The notes beneath the pieces are model-generated. The model was given only the letters and a program-made list of their open reading frames with translations, made no database searches and was not told where the DNA came from. 64,000 nt of DNA from Prochlorococcus sp. AG-409-L21 (GTDB taxonomy: Bacteria; Cyanobacteriota; Cyanobacteriia; PCC-6307; Cyanobiaceae), in contig QCKH01000002.1 of the NCBI GenBank assembly GCA_003215475.1, positions 117,958-181,957 on the forward strand, given 5' to 3'. Position numbers and translations under genes: made by a program. This document shows positions 28,636 to 40,177 of the stretch, piece by piece. Positions within the stretch are counted from its first letter, which is position 1, and each line of letters begins with the position of its first letter.

Positions 28636-28782
28636 TCAACGACGGATGAACTGCATTGCTGCAATAGCACCCAAGAAAAATACTGTTGGGATCGCCAGTG
28701 CATGAACTGCAAGCCAACGCACCGTAAAGATTGGATAGGTGCGGACTTCAACAGCCTGTAAGGGAGAAGATGAGTTTGTCAT
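28636..28782 (-). CDS. psbF: Cytochrome b559 beta subunit
   Basis: PsbF supplies one of the two haem-ligand histidines of cytochrome b559. The ORF encodes 48 residues with [20 protein letters not shown] around H27, then a hydrophobic helix ending AAMQFIRR. It starts 3 bases after the psbE stop. The family is short and highly conserved, and this copy is typical. Confidence 0.98.
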
Positions 28783-28785
28783 TGG

Positions 28786-29034
28786 TTATTTCAGGCGCAG
28801 GTCAAGTTGAGCTTTGGATTCAAAGCGTTGTGACACTACTGGAGCCTTAGTTTCAGAAGCCTGAAAATAGGTATCTGGTCTTGGAGTTCCAAATGCGTCA
28901 TAGGCAAGGCCTGTAGACACAAATAAAAATCCTGCGATAAAAATCGCTGGCAGTGTAACCGCATGGATAATCCAATAACGGACACTGGTGATGATCTCAA
29001 AAAACGGGCGTTCCCCGGTGGAGCCGGCAGCCAT
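28786..29034 (-). CDS. psbE: Cytochrome b559 alpha subunit
   Basis: PsbE is the alpha subunit of cytochrome b559. The 82-residue protein has [20 protein letters not shown], with the haem ligand H24, one transmembrane helix and the lumenal [11 protein letters not shown] segment. It leads the psbE-psbF-psbL-psbJ unit, about 105 bases after ycf48 on the same strand, so the genes may share transcripts with the assembly factors. Confidence 0.98.
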   Translation of the reverse strand: MAAGSTGERPFFEIITSVRYWIIHAVTLPAIFIAGFLFVSTGLAYDAFGTPRPDTYFQASETKAPVVSQRFESKAQLDLRLK

Positions 29035-29139
29035 AGCCTCTCGCGTATTAGCTGCTAGATACTAACAAGGCTCCTCTAAAGTTAGGGAAGGTTTATCAGC
29101 ATGGTTACAGAGCGTTGTGGATTGAAAAGCTCTTTTTGA

Positions 29140-30153
29140 TCAACCTACCCACCGTAAAACATGCCCTCTTTCCCCTAGGGCAAAGCCTTTCGGGGAATTA
29201 CCAAACTCATTTTCTAAGAAAAATATTCGAATAAAATTTGTTGGGGTTGCGTAACCAATTGGATCTTTTTGCCAAGTTTCTCCTTCATCTTTGCTAACTA
29301 AAAGAGTCCCATTACCACCTGCTGCCCAAATTCCACCATTAGGATCCCATGCCATATCAAGATAGTTATATCCATTAACCAAGGGTATTATTGGTTTAGA
29401 CCAACTTTCATAGTCACCAGGTTGATCATTCAATCGAATTTCAGCACCTCGAGAAAGCATCCACAACTGTCCATCAGGCTGAAATCCTAAAGTTTGAACC
29501 CTCTTGCTACTTGCACGTTGATGAGACTGCCATGTTTGATCTTGGTCATCTAAAGTCACAAAGAAATTACCCAAACTACTAACACTTACATAAGATCCAT
29601 CTTCTCTGCGACGAAGATCACGTACTCCCCCTGAAGCCTCAGAAACTCTTCCTTCCCAATTTTTACCACCATCTTCTGTCCTATAAACTGCTCCGGCGGT
29701 GGTGGCAAGCTCTGCTGAATCCTTATCAAGAGTTTTTATCAAATAAGGATTCCCAGGTAATTTATTTCCAAGAGATAATCGAGTCCAATTACTTCCAGCA
29801 TCTTGAGTATGCATAACTAAATTAGGCTGGCCAACAAGCCAACCTTCATCACTCTTAAAATCAATACTCATCAATCTGAAGTTTTCTTCGCTAGGAATTT
29901 CCAAATCTCGATGTTGCCAAGTTCTCCCTCCATCAGTCGTTTCAAGTATTAACCTATTTGCTCCAACTAAGAATCCATGGTCTTGATCTATAAATGCAAT
30001 GTCCAGAGGGTTATCATCACTAGCAAGCTGAATTTCTTCCCAAGGGCTATAACTAGCAAATGGAAGTTGGGTTGTTGTAACACACCCACTTAGACCTAAG
30101 CCCAGTGAACAAACCAAAAGGAAATTTAAGACGTAATTAGTTAGACGATTCAT
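29140..30153 (-). CDS. ycf48: Photosystem II assembly lipoprotein Ycf48
   Basis: Ycf48 (HCF136) helps assemble the D1-containing photosystem II reaction centre. From the ATG at 30153 the product has 337 residues with a lipoprotein signal peptide ending in the lipobox LSGC, which places the lipid-modified cysteine at 24. It then has a beta-propeller with repeats such as [32 protein letters not shown] and [10 protein letters not shown]. An upstream in-frame start (30201) would add 16 residues. It sits between rubA and psbEFLJ, the conserved cyanobacterial order. Confidence 0.95.
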   Translation of the reverse strand: MNRLTNYVLNFLLVCSLGLGLSGCVTTTQLPFASYSPWEEIQLASDDNPLDIAFIDQDHGFLVGANRLILETTDGGRTWQHRDLEIPSEENFRLMSIDFKSDEGWLVGQPNLVMHTQDAGSNWTRLSLGNKLPGNPYLIKTLDKDSAELATTAGAVYRTEDGGKNWEGRVSEASGGVRDLRRREDGSYVSVSSLGNFFVTLDDQDQTWQSHQRASSKRVQTLGFQPDGQLWMLSRGAEIRLNDQPGDYESWSKPIIPLVNGYNYLDMAWDPNGGIWAAGGNGTLLVSKDEGETWQKDPIGYATPTNFIRIFFLENEFGNSPKGFALGERGHVLRWVG

Positions 30154-30160
30154 GAAATGC

Positions 30161-30592
30161 TTAATGCAGAGAATAAAGTGACAAGAAACAAGCAGCAGCA
30201 AAAGCTAGCCCACCAAAGATAAGAACATTCTTCTGTCCTGGAGGAAGCGTATTAAAACCAAATCCATAAACAACATTTTCTTCAAAGCCATCACTCGGTT
30301 CAAATTTAGCTCCTATATCCTTATAGATATTAAATCTAGAGCGACATACTGGGCATCTAAACTTTTCTTTGTCAATTGCTAAAAAAGAAGTCCCAGGGCT
30401 AATCCCGAATTTTCTTATTCCCTCTTTAGGGTCATAAATGTAACCACATTCTCTGCATTCAAATCTATTCAAGCTCATCCCTCCCGACTGATCAGGAAGA
30501 AGGGAATCTGATTTGAGCTCTGCACCATTAAGACCTTGGCCAATTTGTTTGGCCTCTGTCGAATCTAATGCAGGTTTTTGTTCATCGCTCAC
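30161..30592 (-). CDS. rubA: Membrane-anchored rubredoxin RubA
   Basis: RubA is a thylakoid rubredoxin needed for photosystem II (and related complex) assembly. The 143-residue product has the four iron-binding cysteines C46, C49, C80 and C83 in ECRECGY and RCPVCRSRF, and a C-terminal membrane anchor ([21 protein letters not shown], about 122-142). A ~40-residue hydrophilic N-terminus precedes the domain. It is seven bases upstream of ycf48 and heads the rubA-ycf48-psbEFLJ group. Confidence 0.95.
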   Translation of the reverse strand: MSDEQKPALDSTEAKQIGQGLNGAELKSDSLLPDQSGGMSLNRFECRECGYIYDPKEGIRKFGISPGTSFLAIDKEKFRCPVCRSRFNIYKDIGAKFEPSDGFEENVVYGFGFNTLPPGQKNVLIFGGLAFAAACFLSLYSLH

Positions 30593-30675
30593 CGTTTGCA
30601 GTCACACACAAGACAACTCTATCTAGGAAAGTGCGCTTAAGTGAATGCGAAACTAATAAAAGTATTTGATGTATC

Positions 30676-31038
30676 ATGTTTGCTCTCCAGGGTTACGACG
30701 CATTTCTTGGTTTTCTTTTGATATCAGCAGCTGTTCCAGCTCTTGCATTAATAACTAATAAAGTTATATCTCCAAAAAGCGAACCCGGAGAAAGAGAGCT
30801 TACTTACGAATCTGGAATGGAACCTATTGGAGGTGCCTGGATTCAATTTAATATTAGGTATTACATGTTTGCCCTTGTTTTCGTTATCTTCGATGTTGAA
30901 ACAGTTTTCCTATATCCATGGGCAGTTGCATTTCACAAACTTGGCTTATTAGCTTTTATAGAAGCACTTATTTTTATTTCAATTCTAATAGTTGCACTAG
31001 CATATGCATGGCGCAAAGGTGCACTTGAATGGAGTTAA
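30676..31038 (+). CDS. ndhC: NAD(P)H-quinone oxidoreductase subunit 3
   Basis: NdhC is a membrane subunit of the cyanobacterial NDH-1 complex. The 120-residue protein has three hydrophobic spans and the conserved loop [31 protein letters not shown], diagnostic of NuoA/NdhC. It is divergent from rubA with an 83-base spacer, and ndhK follows after 4 bases. Confidence 0.98.
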   Translation: MFALQGYDAFLGFLLISAAVPALALITNKVISPKSEPGERELTYESGMEPIGGAWIQFNIRYYMFALVFVIFDVETVFLYPWAVAFHKLGLLAFIEALIFISILIVALAYAWRKGALEWS

Positions 31039-31042
31039 TTCA

Positions 31043-31762
31043 ATGAATAATCTTCCTTCTGCAAAAACTGTTCGAGATATTCGTTCAGCTACATGTGGTC
31101 CCGTTGGTCCACCACAAGTAACAAACGATCTAAGTGAAAACATAATCCTCACCAGCCTGGATGATCTTCATAATTGGGCACGATTAAGTAGCTTATGGCC
31201 ACTTTTGTACGGAACTGCTTGCTGTTTTATTGAATTTGCAGCATTAATTGGATCTAGATTTGATTTCGATCGATTTGGGTTAGTACCACGAAGTTCTCCT
31301 AGACAAGCAGATCTGTTAATTGTTGCCGGGACTGTGACCATGAAAATGGCCCCTGCTTTAGTAAGGCTTTATGAACAAATGCCAGATCCAAAATATGTTA
31401 TTGCAATGGGAGCTTGCACTATTACAGGAGGCATGTTTAGCGCAGATTCAACTACTGCTGTCCGAGGAGTTGATAAATTAATTCCAGTTGATCTTTACCT
31501 ACCTGGTTGTCCTCCTAGACCAGAAGCAATTTTTGATGCTGTTATCAAACTCCGTAAGAAAGTTGGAAACGAATCATTTGTTGAGAGGAAACAAAAATCT
31601 CCCACCCATCGTTATTTCACTATTCCACATAAAATGAAAAGGATTGACCCATTAATCACTGGATCCTATTTAAATGCAAAAACACAAAAAGCAGCATTAA
31701 AATCTGCTGATGAAGAGTCATTAGAACAGAAAACAAAAGAAACAGAATCAACCACTATTTAA
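31043..31762 (+). CDS. ndhK: NAD(P)H-quinone oxidoreductase subunit K
   Basis: NdhK carries the N2-type [4Fe-4S] cluster of NDH-1. The 239-residue product has the cluster cysteines in [18 protein letters not shown] and LPGCPPRPE, plus [22 protein letters not shown] chose the ATG at 31043, four bases after ndhC, rather than an in-frame start inside ndhC. The basic/acidic C-terminal tail after about residue 200 is a common extension. Confidence 0.97.
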   Translation: MNNLPSAKTVRDIRSATCGPVGPPQVTNDLSENIILTSLDDLHNWARLSSLWPLLYGTACCFIEFAALIGSRFDFDRFGLVPRSSPRQADLLIVAGTVTMKMAPALVRLYEQMPDPKYVIAMGACTITGGMFSADSTTAVRGVDKLIPVDLYLPGCPPRPEAIFDAVIKLRKKVGNESFVERKQKSPTHRYFTIPHKMKRIDPLITGSYLNAKTQKAALKSADEESLEQKTKETESTTI

Positions 31763-31772
31763 TTATCTAATC

Positions 31773-32321
31773 ATGATAGAGAATAAGGAAAATCAAGATC
31801 AATCGAATAATACTGAGGAGAAACAAGAGCCCAAAAAAGGCCCAATAAGCGAGTTTCTTTCAGAACAAGGTCTTGATCATACTATTAGCGAAAGTGATCA
31901 TATTGGGATAGAAATTATTAATGTTAAGCCCCAATCTCTTATTGAAATTGTTTCTGCACTTAAAAAATATGGTTTCAACTATTTACAATGTCAAGGTGGA
32001 TATGATGAAGGACCAGGTCTAAATATAGTTTGTTTTTATCACCTAATTACAATGGGGGAAGAATATACAACTACCTCACAAGCAAAAGAAGTTCGCTTAA
32101 AAGTATTTTTAGACAGGGAAGGTGATCTAAAAGTACCCTCTCTTTATCAAATTTTCCGTGGCTGCGATTGGCAAGAAAGAGAAACTTTTGACATGTTTGG
32201 TGTCAACTTTATTGGACACCCTCATCCCAAAAGATTACTAATGCCTGAAGATTGGAAAGGTTGGCCTCTAAGAAAAGATTATGTTCAACCAGACTTCTTC
32301 GAAATGCAAGATGCATATTAA
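31773..32321 (+). CDS. ndhJ: NAD(P)H-quinone oxidoreductase subunit J
   Basis: NdhJ is the 30-kDa-subunit homologue of the NDH-1 peripheral arm. The 182-residue protein has [43 protein letters not shown], the family signature, near its C-terminus. The N-terminal ~40 residues are charged and variable. It ends the ndhC-ndhK-ndhJ operon and overlaps the convergent yvcK by 4 bases. Confidence 0.97.
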   Translation: MIENKENQDQSNNTEEKQEPKKGPISEFLSEQGLDHTISESDHIGIEIINVKPQSLIEIVSALKKYGFNYLQCQGGYDEGPGLNIVCFYHLITMGEEYTTTSQAKEVRLKVFLDREGDLKVPSLYQIFRGCDWQERETFDMFGVNFIGHPHPKRLLMPEDWKGWPLRKDYVQPDFFEMQDAY

Positions 32322-33724
32322 ATATCTTTTTTATCTCTTTTAAAGACTTTCATAACAGCCAAAGACAACCGTCTTGGATCATGTCTTAATACAGAAAGCG
32401 AAGTTAACTTTAGTTCTTGAAGTGATGCAGTAAAAACTCTATAGCCTTCTGCTTTCAACCTCTTAAAATCACAACGAACAGGTTCGGCTCCTCTAGAAAG
32501 ATAATAATCAAGCAACTTAGATGGAGCTAAAGGTTTTTGAGCAAGAATTGAATTGAAAATTCTTCTTTTTACTCCAAAATTTGCTAATTGCGCCTCAATA
32601 GCTTTTATATGCCCTGTTACGTCAAGACCATCTGTTTCTCCAGGTTGGGTCATCAAATTGCATATATAAAGCTTGGGAGCTTTACTTCTTTGAATCGCTT
32701 CGACAATCTCTGGTACAAGTAAATTCGGCAAGACAGATGTATATAAACTTCCAGGACCTAAGACAATAAATTCCGCATTTTCAATTGCCTCTATAGCACT
32801 TGGTAGAGCAGGAGGGTGTTTAGGATAACAACCAATTCTATTAATAGGAGAGTTAACTTTACCTATTGCTGATTCACCTTCAATTCGATCTCCATTCTCT
32901 AATTGTGCCCATAAACGTACATCAGCATTAGTTGCTGGAACAACTTGACCTTGGACAGCAAGAACACGGCTTGAAGCCGTAATCGCAGTTTCTAAATTCC
33001 CAGTAATAGAAGTTAAAGCTGATAAAAAAAGATTCCCAAAGCTATGACCAACAAGACCAGTACCAGAAGAAAAGCGATATTGAAAAAGTCTTGTTAAAAG
33101 AGATTCTTCCGTTGACAAAGCTGCTAAACAATTTCGAATATCTCCTGGCGGCTGTACTCCAAGTTCTCTTCTAAGGATTCCACTACTGCCTCCATCATCA
33201 GCCACAGTGACAATTGCGGTTATTCGACTGCTATACCTTTTCAAGCCTTGAAGAAGAGTAGAAAGACCTGTACCCCCTCCTATCGCAACAATATTTGGAC
33301 CTCTATTTAGTTTGCTTTTAGCCCTTAAAACATCAATTAAGACATCATCCTTTTCTGGAGCCACAGCATTTTGAATTGATTTGAAACTTCTACGTTGACC
33401 CCAAATTAAAAGAGCAATCCCAACAAAAAATACAATTGGACCAGTAATACTGCTAGGCAGATACTTTGTAATTATGCCTATGAAAAAGAATATTATTTCT
33501 ATAACCCAATAAATTGGTCTTAAATCAGCCCAAATAGATGCACCAAATAAGGAAACTATTAAGCCAAAACCTGAAGCAAAAACCCATCTTTTAACAACTA
33601 AACCAGGCAAAAACCAACCAAATAATCTTTGAATACGTCCAAAAAAATCAAAACGATTAGCTCTAGATGAAATATTTTTACGCAATCGCAAAGATCTGCG
33701 TCCTTTAGGCATCCTTTCTTTCAA
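32318..33724 (-). CDS. YvcK/CofD-like protein (gluconeogenesis factor family)
   Basis: The 468-residue protein has a basic N-terminus, two hydrophobic segments (about 45-65 and 70-105), and then the YvcK domain with [34 protein letters not shown] and [11 protein letters not shown]. In Firmicutes YvcK binds UDP-sugars and is needed on gluconeogenic carbon sources; the cyanobacterial function is unknown. The membrane-anchoring N-terminus differs from the shorter soluble Bacillus form. The ATG is at 33724; a second at MPKGRR is also possible. Confidence 0.88.
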   Translation of the reverse strand: MKERMPKGRRSLRLRKNISSRANRFDFFGRIQRLFGWFLPGLVVKRWVFASGFGLIVSLFGASIWADLRPIYWVIEIIFFFIGIITKYLPSSITGPIVFFVGIALLIWGQRRSFKSIQNAVAPEKDDVLIDVLRAKSKLNRGPNIVAIGGGTGLSTLLQGLKRYSSRITAIVTVADDGGSSGILRRELGVQPPGDIRNCLAALSTEESLLTRLFQYRFSSGTGLVGHSFGNLFLSALTSITGNLETAITASSRVLAVQGQVVPATNADVRLWAQLENGDRIEGESAIGKVNSPINRIGCYPKHPPALPSAIEAIENAEFIVLGPGSLYTSVLPNLLVPEIVEAIQRSKAPKLYICNLMTQPGETDGLDVTGHIKAIEAQLANFGVKRRIFNSILAQKPLAPSKLLDYYLSRGAEPVRCDFKRLKAEGYRVFTASLQELKLTSLSVLRHDPRRLSLAVMKVFKRDKKDI

Positions 33725-33824
33725 TGTCTTATTAGATTAAAGATAGTTTTAGCAAGCCTTAATGATGGTAGATAAAAAGACTGCAAATCAAACTACTTTG
33801 TAGTCCAACAGAACAAGTATTGAT

Positions 33825-34637
33825 ATGAAAGATTTAGCTTCAAATATCAAACCATCAGAAAAATCAACAGTAGTTGAGATGGATAATTTATCAATGCAGT
33901 GGGGAGACAATTCTGTCCTAAACAACGTTAACCTTTCCATGAAACCAGGGGAAAGAGTCGCAATAATTGGTCCATCTGGATCTGGCAAGTCAACTGTTCT
34001 AAGATTGTTAGCTGGTCTATTAGTTCCATCCAGTGGAAACTTAAGGTTGTTTGGAGATATACAAAAATATTTGAGATTAGACCAAACCTTACCACCAGAT
34101 GTTCGCTTTGTTTTCCAAAACCCAGCATTAATAGCTTCACTTACTGTCGAAGAGAATGTTGGCTTTCTGTTAAGAAAAAGTTCAGAAATCAGCAAAAAAG
34201 AGATTAGAAAAATTGTTAATTCATGCCTTGAAGAAGTTGGCCTTTACGATATTGCAGAGAAATTTCCTGGGCAATTAAGTGGAGGGATGCAAAAAAGAGT
34301 AAGTTTTGCAAGGGCTCTAATCAATGACCCTTGCAAAGAATCATCTTCAATGCCGCTACTGTTATTTGATGAGCCCACAGCTGGCCTTGACCCTGTTGCT
34401 AGCACAAGAATCGAAGACTTAATTGTAAAAACTACCACCCTGGCCAAAGGTTGTTCAATTGTAGTAAGCCATGTAATTAGTACCATTGAGAGATCTGCAG
34501 AGAGAGTAGTAATGCTTTATGGCGGTAAATTCCAATGGGATGGTTCTATAGAAGATTTCAAAAATACTCAAAATCCCTTCATTAAACAGTTCCGAACAGG
34601 TAGCCTTGAGGGGCCAATGAAACCTAAAGAAATTTAA
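33825..34637 (+). CDS. ABC transporter ATPase, MlaF-like
   Basis: This 270-residue ATPase has Walker A GPSGSGKS (49-56), the signature LSGGMQKRVSFARAL, Walker B LLLFDEPTAGLDP and the H-loop VSHV. It resembles the MlaF/Ttg2A family that energises lipid transport between membranes. The next gene, 4 bases on, encodes an MCE-domain protein, supporting this assignment. No permease gene (MlaE-like) is adjacent and must lie elsewhere if present. Confidence 0.9.
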   Translation: MKDLASNIKPSEKSTVVEMDNLSMQWGDNSVLNNVNLSMKPGERVAIIGPSGSGKSTVLRLLAGLLVPSSGNLRLFGDIQKYLRLDQTLPPDVRFVFQNPALIASLTVEENVGFLLRKSSEISKKEIRKIVNSCLEEVGLYDIAEKFPGQLSGGMQKRVSFARALINDPCKESSSMPLLLFDEPTAGLDPVASTRIEDLIVKTTTLAKGCSIVVSHVISTIERSAERVVMLYGGKFQWDGSIEDFKNTQNPFIKQFRTGSLEGPMKPKEI

Positions 34638-34641
34638 TTCT

Positions 34642-35487
34642 ATGCGTCGCAGCTATCGTGATGCCATTGTTGGATTTTCCCTCATTGGAGGGGTAGTAAT
34701 CTTTTCGGGCCTAACTTTTTGGCTTAAAGGGTTAACAGTCAGCTCATCTACATGGCAAGTAACAGCTAATTTTAATGACGCTACTGGCTTGTCAGAAGGT
34801 ACGCCAGTTACTTTTAGGGGAATACAAATAGGTCATGTCAAAAAGATAATATTTACCCCCAAATATGTGCAAGCAGAAATAAAGGTAAGCAAGAAAAACC
34901 TAATGCTATTTAAGCCGATTTTTGCAAAGGTTGAAACAAGTTCCCTTTTAGGTGGAGATGCCGCAATTTCCATAATTAGCGAAGGTACTCCTATTGAAGG
35001 TTTAGTCTATTCACCCAAAAAAGATAACTGTCCTTCAGAAATCATACTTTGCAAAGATGATGTAATTAAAGGTTATGGACTTGAAAATATCTCAAAACTA
35101 ACTGGTGAACTTAATAAGTTAATTAATCAGGCTGGAAGTCAAGAAATTATAAGTAAAATTATTACTTCTATTGAGCAATTTGATAGTACTCAAGCAAACT
35201 TAGATGAATTAATAAAATTATCAAAAAAAGAATTAATTAAAGCTCAACCTATAATTCAAGAACTTACAAAAACAGTTGATCATATTAATAGTATTCTAAG
35301 TTCTATTGATGATCCACAAGTGCTTAGTGATATCAAACTAACCGCAAACTCAATCAGATCTTTTACTGCTAAACTTGATCGAATAACTGATAGAGTAGAT
35401 GTACTGATAAATGATGATGATTTAACTAATGCATTAAAAGATGCAGCTATAGGTATAGGAAAATTATTTAATGATATCTACAAATAA
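34642..35487 (+). CDS. MCE-domain protein, MlaD-like
   Basis: The 281-residue protein has one N-terminal transmembrane anchor (AIVGFSLIGGVVIFSGLTFWL) and an MCE domain starting at STWQVTANFNDATGLSEGTPVTFRGIQIGHV, the classical MlaD pattern. The C-terminal half is helical and rich in Ile, Ser, Lys and Asn. It is the predicted substrate-handling partner of the upstream ABC ATPase in an envelope or thylakoid lipid transport system. Confidence 0.88.
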   Translation: MRRSYRDAIVGFSLIGGVVIFSGLTFWLKGLTVSSSTWQVTANFNDATGLSEGTPVTFRGIQIGHVKKIIFTPKYVQAEIKVSKKNLMLFKPIFAKVETSSLLGGDAAISIISEGTPIEGLVYSPKKDNCPSEIILCKDDVIKGYGLENISKLTGELNKLINQAGSQEIISKIITSIEQFDSTQANLDELIKLSKKELIKAQPIIQELTKTVDHINSILSSIDDPQVLSDIKLTANSIRSFTAKLDRITDRVDVLINDDDLTNALKDAAIGIGKLFNDIYK

Positions 35488-35509
35488 TTTAAGAAATTCT
35501 TTAAAACTA

Positions 35510-37636
35510 TCATTTTACTGTATTAATGGCATCCATAGCAATGGAAGCTAAGGCCTGATCAGTTGCCTTAGGTAGCTGTACATATTTGCCACCTGCTGCT
35601 TCAGCTAGATCCTTGCCTATTCCACTAGCAATAAACTTCCTTTCAGTATCTATTACTAATAATTTAATACCTAGAACGCGATATTTACTTGCAACATCTA
35701 AGACCTCTTGTTTTAAGTCAACTGGCTCTTCCCCTTCAATCTTAGGTTGCCCCAAAGATTTACTTAAGGGGATATTGCCTCGACCATCTGTAATAGCAAC
35801 TACGACGACCTGGCCTAAATCTCCAGTTGCAAGAGCATTGGCTCCTACTCTTGCTGCTTGTGTTAATCCATGAGCTAAAGGAGAGCCACCCCCACAAGGC
35901 ATGGTTTCCAATCTTCTCTTTGCAGCTGTTATTGATCTAGTAGGAGGAAGTAAAACCTCAGCTTGCTCTCCTCTAAATGGAATCAAAGAAACTTCATCTC
36001 TACTTTCATAAGCCTCTGTTAACAATCGAATTAAAGCGCCTTTTGCGCTCTGCATTCGATTTAATGCCATTGACCCACTTGCATCAACTAAAAAAATCAC
36101 AAGGGAGCCTGCTTTCTTTTGAAGAAGCTTTGAACGCAAATCGCCCTCTTCAACGATTACCTTTCTCCCTGGCTCACGTTCTCTCCTTGCCTTCTGATAT
36201 GGCGCTGCTGCTCTTAGTGTTGCATCAACAGCAATTCTAGTAACAGGTCCTCTAGGGATTATTGGTTTTACATACCTTCCTCTACTATCACTAAAAACTG
36301 CTGATCGGCTTCCACTGCTACCACTTTTGGCCTTAGCAGCTGAGAAAAGTAATAAGTCTGGATCAATTGCACATGCCTCAGGATCAAGCATGAACTCTTC
36401 TGGGATAGGAGGGGCTGATTCTTCATCAGGGGTCTCTTCCTCTTGGTCATCTTCATCATCAGACCCATCATCGGGGGATTGATCAGGTGGTGGTGGTGGC
36501 TGCTGATCTTCTGGAGGGGGTGGATCCATTTGCTCATCTTCAGGAGGAATCTGTGAAGCTCTAGGAGCAATTACCAGGCGAACTGCTACTTGTAAATCTT
36601 CAGCATCAACTTTATCTCGACCACAAAGAGCAGCATGGGCTTTAGCTACCCTGGCAGCATAAAGTTCAGATCGATGGCCTTCTACCCCTCCACGAATTGC
36701 TTCATTGACTAAATATTGAATCTGTTCCTTACTAAGCATTACATCAGGTAGCCATTGTCTAGCTAATAACAATTGAGTAGCTAAAGCCTCTGTTGACTCC
36801 TCCCACTTTTTCGAAAAAACTTGAGTGCTTTCACCAAAAGAAATAGCAGATTGAGTTATTTCCACTCTTTGTTCATTTGAAATAATTTGATCAGCCGATA
36901 AAACTATGGCAAAACGGTCTAATAAATGATCCCGCAAAACGCCTTCTTCAGGGTTATAAGTAGCAATCAAAAGAGGTCTACATGGATGGGAAAGACTTAA
37001 CCCTTCGCGCTCTACTTGATTCTCACCGGAGCCCACAGCAGCAAGCATGAGGTTAACAATTCCATCATCAAGAAGGTTCAATTCATCTATATAAAGAACA
37101 CCTCTATGAGATTCTGCTAAAAGACCTGGCTGAAAAACAGCACTTCCACTCTCCAAAGAAGAAGTTACATCTACTGATCCAACCAAACGATCTTCTGTAA
37201 TTCCTAGAGGGACCTGAACAAAAGGCGCTTGTATAACTTTAGTAGGGAGTTTTGCCTCTAAATCTGTATCAATGGTTTCAAAATCTTTTATATCTTTTTC
37301 TAATTGCCTTACTGAATTATCAAAATCCTCAGGACAGTTAGGGTCCAAATTCATTCCAAAAGGACGAGGACTGCTAGTGTCGTCCAAACTTTCTAAATCA
37401 AGAACTTCTATAGGAGGTAAAAGGGCATGCAATCCTCTTGCTAATACAGATTTACCTGTACCTCTTCCACCTGCAATAATTACTCCCCCTAAACCAGGGT
37501 CAACTGCAGCAAGCATTAAAGCTAATTTCAAAGTCCCATGACCAGTGACAGCAGCCAAAGGGAAAGCCCTATTCGAGAACTCCATTGATGGAGAAATTAA
37601 ACTAATTTCCTTGGACCCTGATTCTTTAGGCACCAT
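35510..37636 (-). CDS. chlD: Magnesium chelatase subunit ChlD
   Basis: ChlD acts with ChlI and ChlH to insert Mg2+ into protoporphyrin IX, the first step committed to chlorophyll. The 708-residue protein has an N-terminal AAA+ domain (Walker A GGRGTGKS near residue 60), a long acidic proline-rich linker (about 370-420, repeated Pro and Asp/Glu), and a C-terminal von Willebrand A domain with the MIDAS motif DASGS in [16 protein letters not shown]. Domain order and length are those of ChlD. Confidence 0.97.
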   Translation of the reverse strand: MVPKESGSKEISLISPSMEFSNRAFPLAAVTGHGTLKLALMLAAVDPGLGGVIIAGGRGTGKSVLARGLHALLPPIEVLDLESLDDTSSPRPFGMNLDPNCPEDFDNSVRQLEKDIKDFETIDTDLEAKLPTKVIQAPFVQVPLGITEDRLVGSVDVTSSLESGSAVFQPGLLAESHRGVLYIDELNLLDDGIVNLMLAAVGSGENQVEREGLSLSHPCRPLLIATYNPEEGVLRDHLLDRFAIVLSADQIISNEQRVEITQSAISFGESTQVFSKKWEESTEALATQLLLARQWLPDVMLSKEQIQYLVNEAIRGGVEGHRSELYAARVAKAHAALCGRDKVDAEDLQVAVRLVIAPRASQIPPEDEQMDPPPPEDQQPPPPPDQSPDDGSDDEDDQEEETPDEESAPPIPEEFMLDPEACAIDPDLLLFSAAKAKSGSSGSRSAVFSDSRGRYVKPIIPRGPVTRIAVDATLRAAAPYQKARREREPGRKVIVEEGDLRSKLLQKKAGSLVIFLVDASGSMALNRMQSAKGALIRLLTEAYESRDEVSLIPFRGEQAEVLLPPTRSITAAKRRLETMPCGGGSPLAHGLTQAARVGANALATGDLGQVVVVAITDGRGNIPLSKSLGQPKIEGEEPVDLKQEVLDVASKYRVLGIKLLVIDTERKFIASGIGKDLAEAAGGKYVQLPKATDQALASIAMDAINTVK

Positions 37637-37684
37637 CGAATTCCCAATTCAGATCATTTTCGCATCAGTTTGACTAATTTGAGC

Positions 37685-38266
37685 ATGTCTTCCATTAACT
37701 ATCCTAAGCCGAAGACTCTTGCTATTGGATTAGGTGGAAATGTTCCTAGTCATATAGGTTCTCCTCAAAAAACTTTAATAACTGCAAGACCTCTAATAGA
37801 AAAAGCTATAAATAACTGGATTAATGAATGTCACTCAGAAAATCCAAAAGATTTTTCCAACTGCTCAGAAATTATTTTTCGCTGGTCTTCTTTATACAAA
37901 ACTAAACCACTAGGAGGTCCAAAAGAACAACCAAATTTTGTAAATAGTGTCTTAATTGTTTATGGAGGAAACTTAAGCAAAGTGAACCCTTCCTACAAAG
38001 CTGCAAAAAGTCTTTTAAAACGATTCTTATCTATAGAAGAGGATTTAGACCGGGATAGAAAAAAAACTAATGTGCGTTGGGGGCCAAGATCTATTGATAT
38101 CGACTTTCTTGCATGGGGTGACTTGCAAATCAAAACCTCAGAACTCACTCTTCCCCACCCTTACCTTATTGAAAGAGATTTTGTAATTATTCCATTAGCT
38201 CAGGCCATGAAAGGGATGTCAAGCAAACCTGTCAAAATATCTCCACAAAAAGGCTGGGCAGAGTAA
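37685..38266 (+). CDS. folK: 2-amino-4-hydroxy-6-hydroxymethyldihydropteridine pyrophosphokinase
   Basis: FolK transfers pyrophosphate from ATP to hydroxymethyldihydropterin in folate synthesis. The 193-residue product has AIGLGGNVPS at the start, WSSLYKTKPLGGPKEQPNFVNSV in the middle, and RWGPRSIDIDFLAWG, the HPPK signature. I chose the ATG at 37685; an upstream TTG (37670) would add five residues. It is divergent from chlD by about 48 bases. Confidence 0.94.
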   Translation: MSSINYPKPKTLAIGLGGNVPSHIGSPQKTLITARPLIEKAINNWINECHSENPKDFSNCSEIIFRWSSLYKTKPLGGPKEQPNFVNSVLIVYGGNLSKVNPSYKAAKSLLKRFLSIEEDLDRDRKKTNVRWGPRSIDIDFLAWGDLQIKTSELTLPHPYLIERDFVIIPLAQAMKGMSSKPVKISPQKGWAE

Positions 38267-38324
38267 ACAAGTACCAACAAACCAAATACAAAAAAAAGAG
38301 TCATAATTTATTTAATGTTCCTTC

Positions 38325-38891
38325 ATGCAGATGTGCCCACTATCTCCTCCCGAACCATCAGAAATTTTAGGCACTCTTCACTCAATTGACTCAAAGAAAA
38401 TTAGATTCGAAGTAAACAAATTTAAGTTACCTATAGGCTTAGAAAATACGTTTGGAATTATTAGGCATCCTGGAGCCTCTCTTGCTGTTCCTATAAAAGA
38501 AGATGGAACTATAATAGTTCTTAGGCAATATAGATTTGCAGTCTCTAGAAGAATACTTGAATTTCCTGCAGGAACTCTTGAAACAAACGAATCGCCTTTA
38601 ACAACAATAAAAAGAGAATTACAAGAAGAAGCTGGATACAAAGCTTTTCAATGGGATGAATTAGGAATAATGCTTCCTTGTCCAGGATATTCCGATGAGG
38701 TAATTCATCTATATCTAGCGCGTAATATCCAAGCTCTTACCAACAAACCCAAAGGCGATGCTGATGAAGATATTGAGGTTTTAGAGATGAGCAAAAAAGA
38801 ACTTGAAGATTGCATTGAAAATGGTAATGAGCCACTAGACGGGAAAAGCATTACTGCGTGGCATAGGGCTTCTCAATTTTTGAATTTATAA
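38325..38891 (+). CDS. Nudix hydrolase (ADP-ribose pyrophosphatase type)
   Basis: The 188-residue protein contains a perfect Nudix box: GTLETNE, seven residues, then RELQEEAGY (G-x5-E-x7-REUxEExGU, where U is hydrophobic). The preceding IVLRQYRFAVSRRILEFPAG segment is characteristic of ADP-ribose pyrophosphatases. The exact substrate is inference. It follows folK after 58 bases. Confidence 0.9.
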   Translation: MQMCPLSPPEPSEILGTLHSIDSKKIRFEVNKFKLPIGLENTFGIIRHPGASLAVPIKEDGTIIVLRQYRFAVSRRILEFPAGTLETNESPLTTIKRELQEEAGYKAFQWDELGIMLPCPGYSDEVIHLYLARNIQALTNKPKGDADEDIEVLEMSKKELEDCIENGNEPLDGKSITAWHRASQFLNL

Positions 38892-38919
38892 ATTTCCATG
38901 AAAAAGTATACTAACTTGG

Positions 38920-40137
38920 TTAATTATTTTCTAATAATTCTCTAATTATTCTGCAAACATACTCTTGTTCATTTAATGTTAATTCAGGAAAGATAGGCAA
39001 GCTAAGTACTTCACTACAAAGCTTCTGAGTATTCACTAGGGAATCAGAAGTATATCCAAGATGTTTATAGGCAGGCTGCAAATGAATAGGTATAGGATAA
39101 TAAATAATTGTATTAACTCCTTTTTTTAGCAAGCTTTTTTGAAGAGAGTCTCGTGCATTGCTATTGGATAAATCAACATCAAAACTCTTCAACTCTTTGC
39201 TTGATTGATTACCACTAATTTCTCTTCCTCTAAAAGAAGGCGATGTAACCCTAATGACAAATTGATTCCATCCATGTTTATTTTTATGCTCCCCTTTATT
39301 GAAATAAAATGGTAATTCCAAGCCAGGCAATCCATCTAAAAGCTCAAGATATATCGATGCTATTTTTTCTCTTTGATCAAGCCATAAAGGAAGAAGAGGG
39401 AGTTTGACATTGAGTATTGCTGCCTGAATAGCATCTAAACGACTGTTATATCCAAGTTCAGTGTGAAAATACCTTCGAGGCATTCCATGAACAGCTAATT
39501 CTCTAATTCTTCTAGCCAGCTCAGGATCATTAGTAGTAACAGCACCTGCATCCCCAGCAGCGCCCAAATTCTTAGTTGGAAAGAAGCTAAAACATCCAAT
39601 ATCCCCAACAGTGCCAACAGATTTCCCATCCCATAAGGCTCCTGCAGCCTGCGCACAATCTTCGATCACCTTTAATCCATTCTCCTTGGCAAAAGATACT
39701 ATTTCAGTCATATCTATGGGACACCCAAAAAGATGTACTGGGATAATGGCTTTAGTAGCAGGAGTAACAACCTTCTTCAGTGAACTCAAATCTAATAAAT
39801 AATTTTTTAGATCTACATCTACAAATACAGGTTTAGCCCCAACATTACTTATAGCCTCAGCTGTAGCAAAGAAACTAAACGAGGGCGTTATAACTTCATC
39901 CCCTTTCCCTATACGCAATGCTCTTAAAGCGAGCACTAATGCATCTGTTCCACTATTGCAACCAATGGCATAACTCACCCCAACAGAATCTGCAAAAGAT
40001 TGCTCAAAGTTCTTGACTTCTTCCCCGCCTATATAATTGCCACTTTGAATTACTCGATTTACAGCTGCTTCAAGCTCCTGCCCTATTTCGGACAGTTGTT
40101 TATCAAAGCTAAAAGGAGGTACTTGCATGTATTCCAC
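38920..40137 (-). CDS. DegT/DnrJ/EryC1/StrS family sugar aminotransferase
   Basis: The 405-residue PLP-dependent enzyme has the family pattern: [16 protein letters not shown] (cofactor phosphate), [16 protein letters not shown], and the PLP-lysine motif [18 protein letters not shown]. Such enzymes add amino groups to nucleotide-linked sugars used in polysaccharide or lipopolysaccharide synthesis. The start could be the ATG at 40137 or the one nine bases on (MQVPPFSFD). No other sugar-nucleotide genes are adjacent. Confidence 0.9.
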   Translation of the reverse strand: MEYMQVPPFSFDKQLSEIGQELEAAVNRVIQSGNYIGGEEVKNFEQSFADSVGVSYAIGCNSGTDALVLALRALRIGKGDEVITPSFSFFATAEAISNVGAKPVFVDVDLKNYLLDLSSLKKVVTPATKAIIPVHLFGCPIDMTEIVSFAKENGLKVIEDCAQAAGALWDGKSVGTVGDIGCFSFFPTKNLGAAGDAGAVTTNDPELARRIRELAVHGMPRRYFHTELGYNSRLDAIQAAILNVKLPLLPLWLDQREKIASIYLELLDGLPGLELPFYFNKGEHKNKHGWNQFVIRVTSPSFRGREISGNQSSKELKSFDVDLSNSNARDSLQKSLLKKGVNTIIYYPIPIHLQPAYKHLGYTSDSLVNTQKLCSEVLSLPIFPELTLNEQEYVCRIIRELLENN

Positions 40138-40177
40138 CTTAGGGCTTTAAGAAGTCTTCCAAGCTTTTGATTTTCAT

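Noticed and set aside
33788..34195. 135-residue open frame opposite the ABC ATPase
   Set aside because: It is antisense to Walker A and other conserved motifs of the ATPase and has no domain of its own.
35977..36570. Open frames opposite and beside the ChlD linker, including a His/Met/Lys-rich one
   Set aside because: They arise from the low-complexity Pro/Asp linker of chlD read in other frames.
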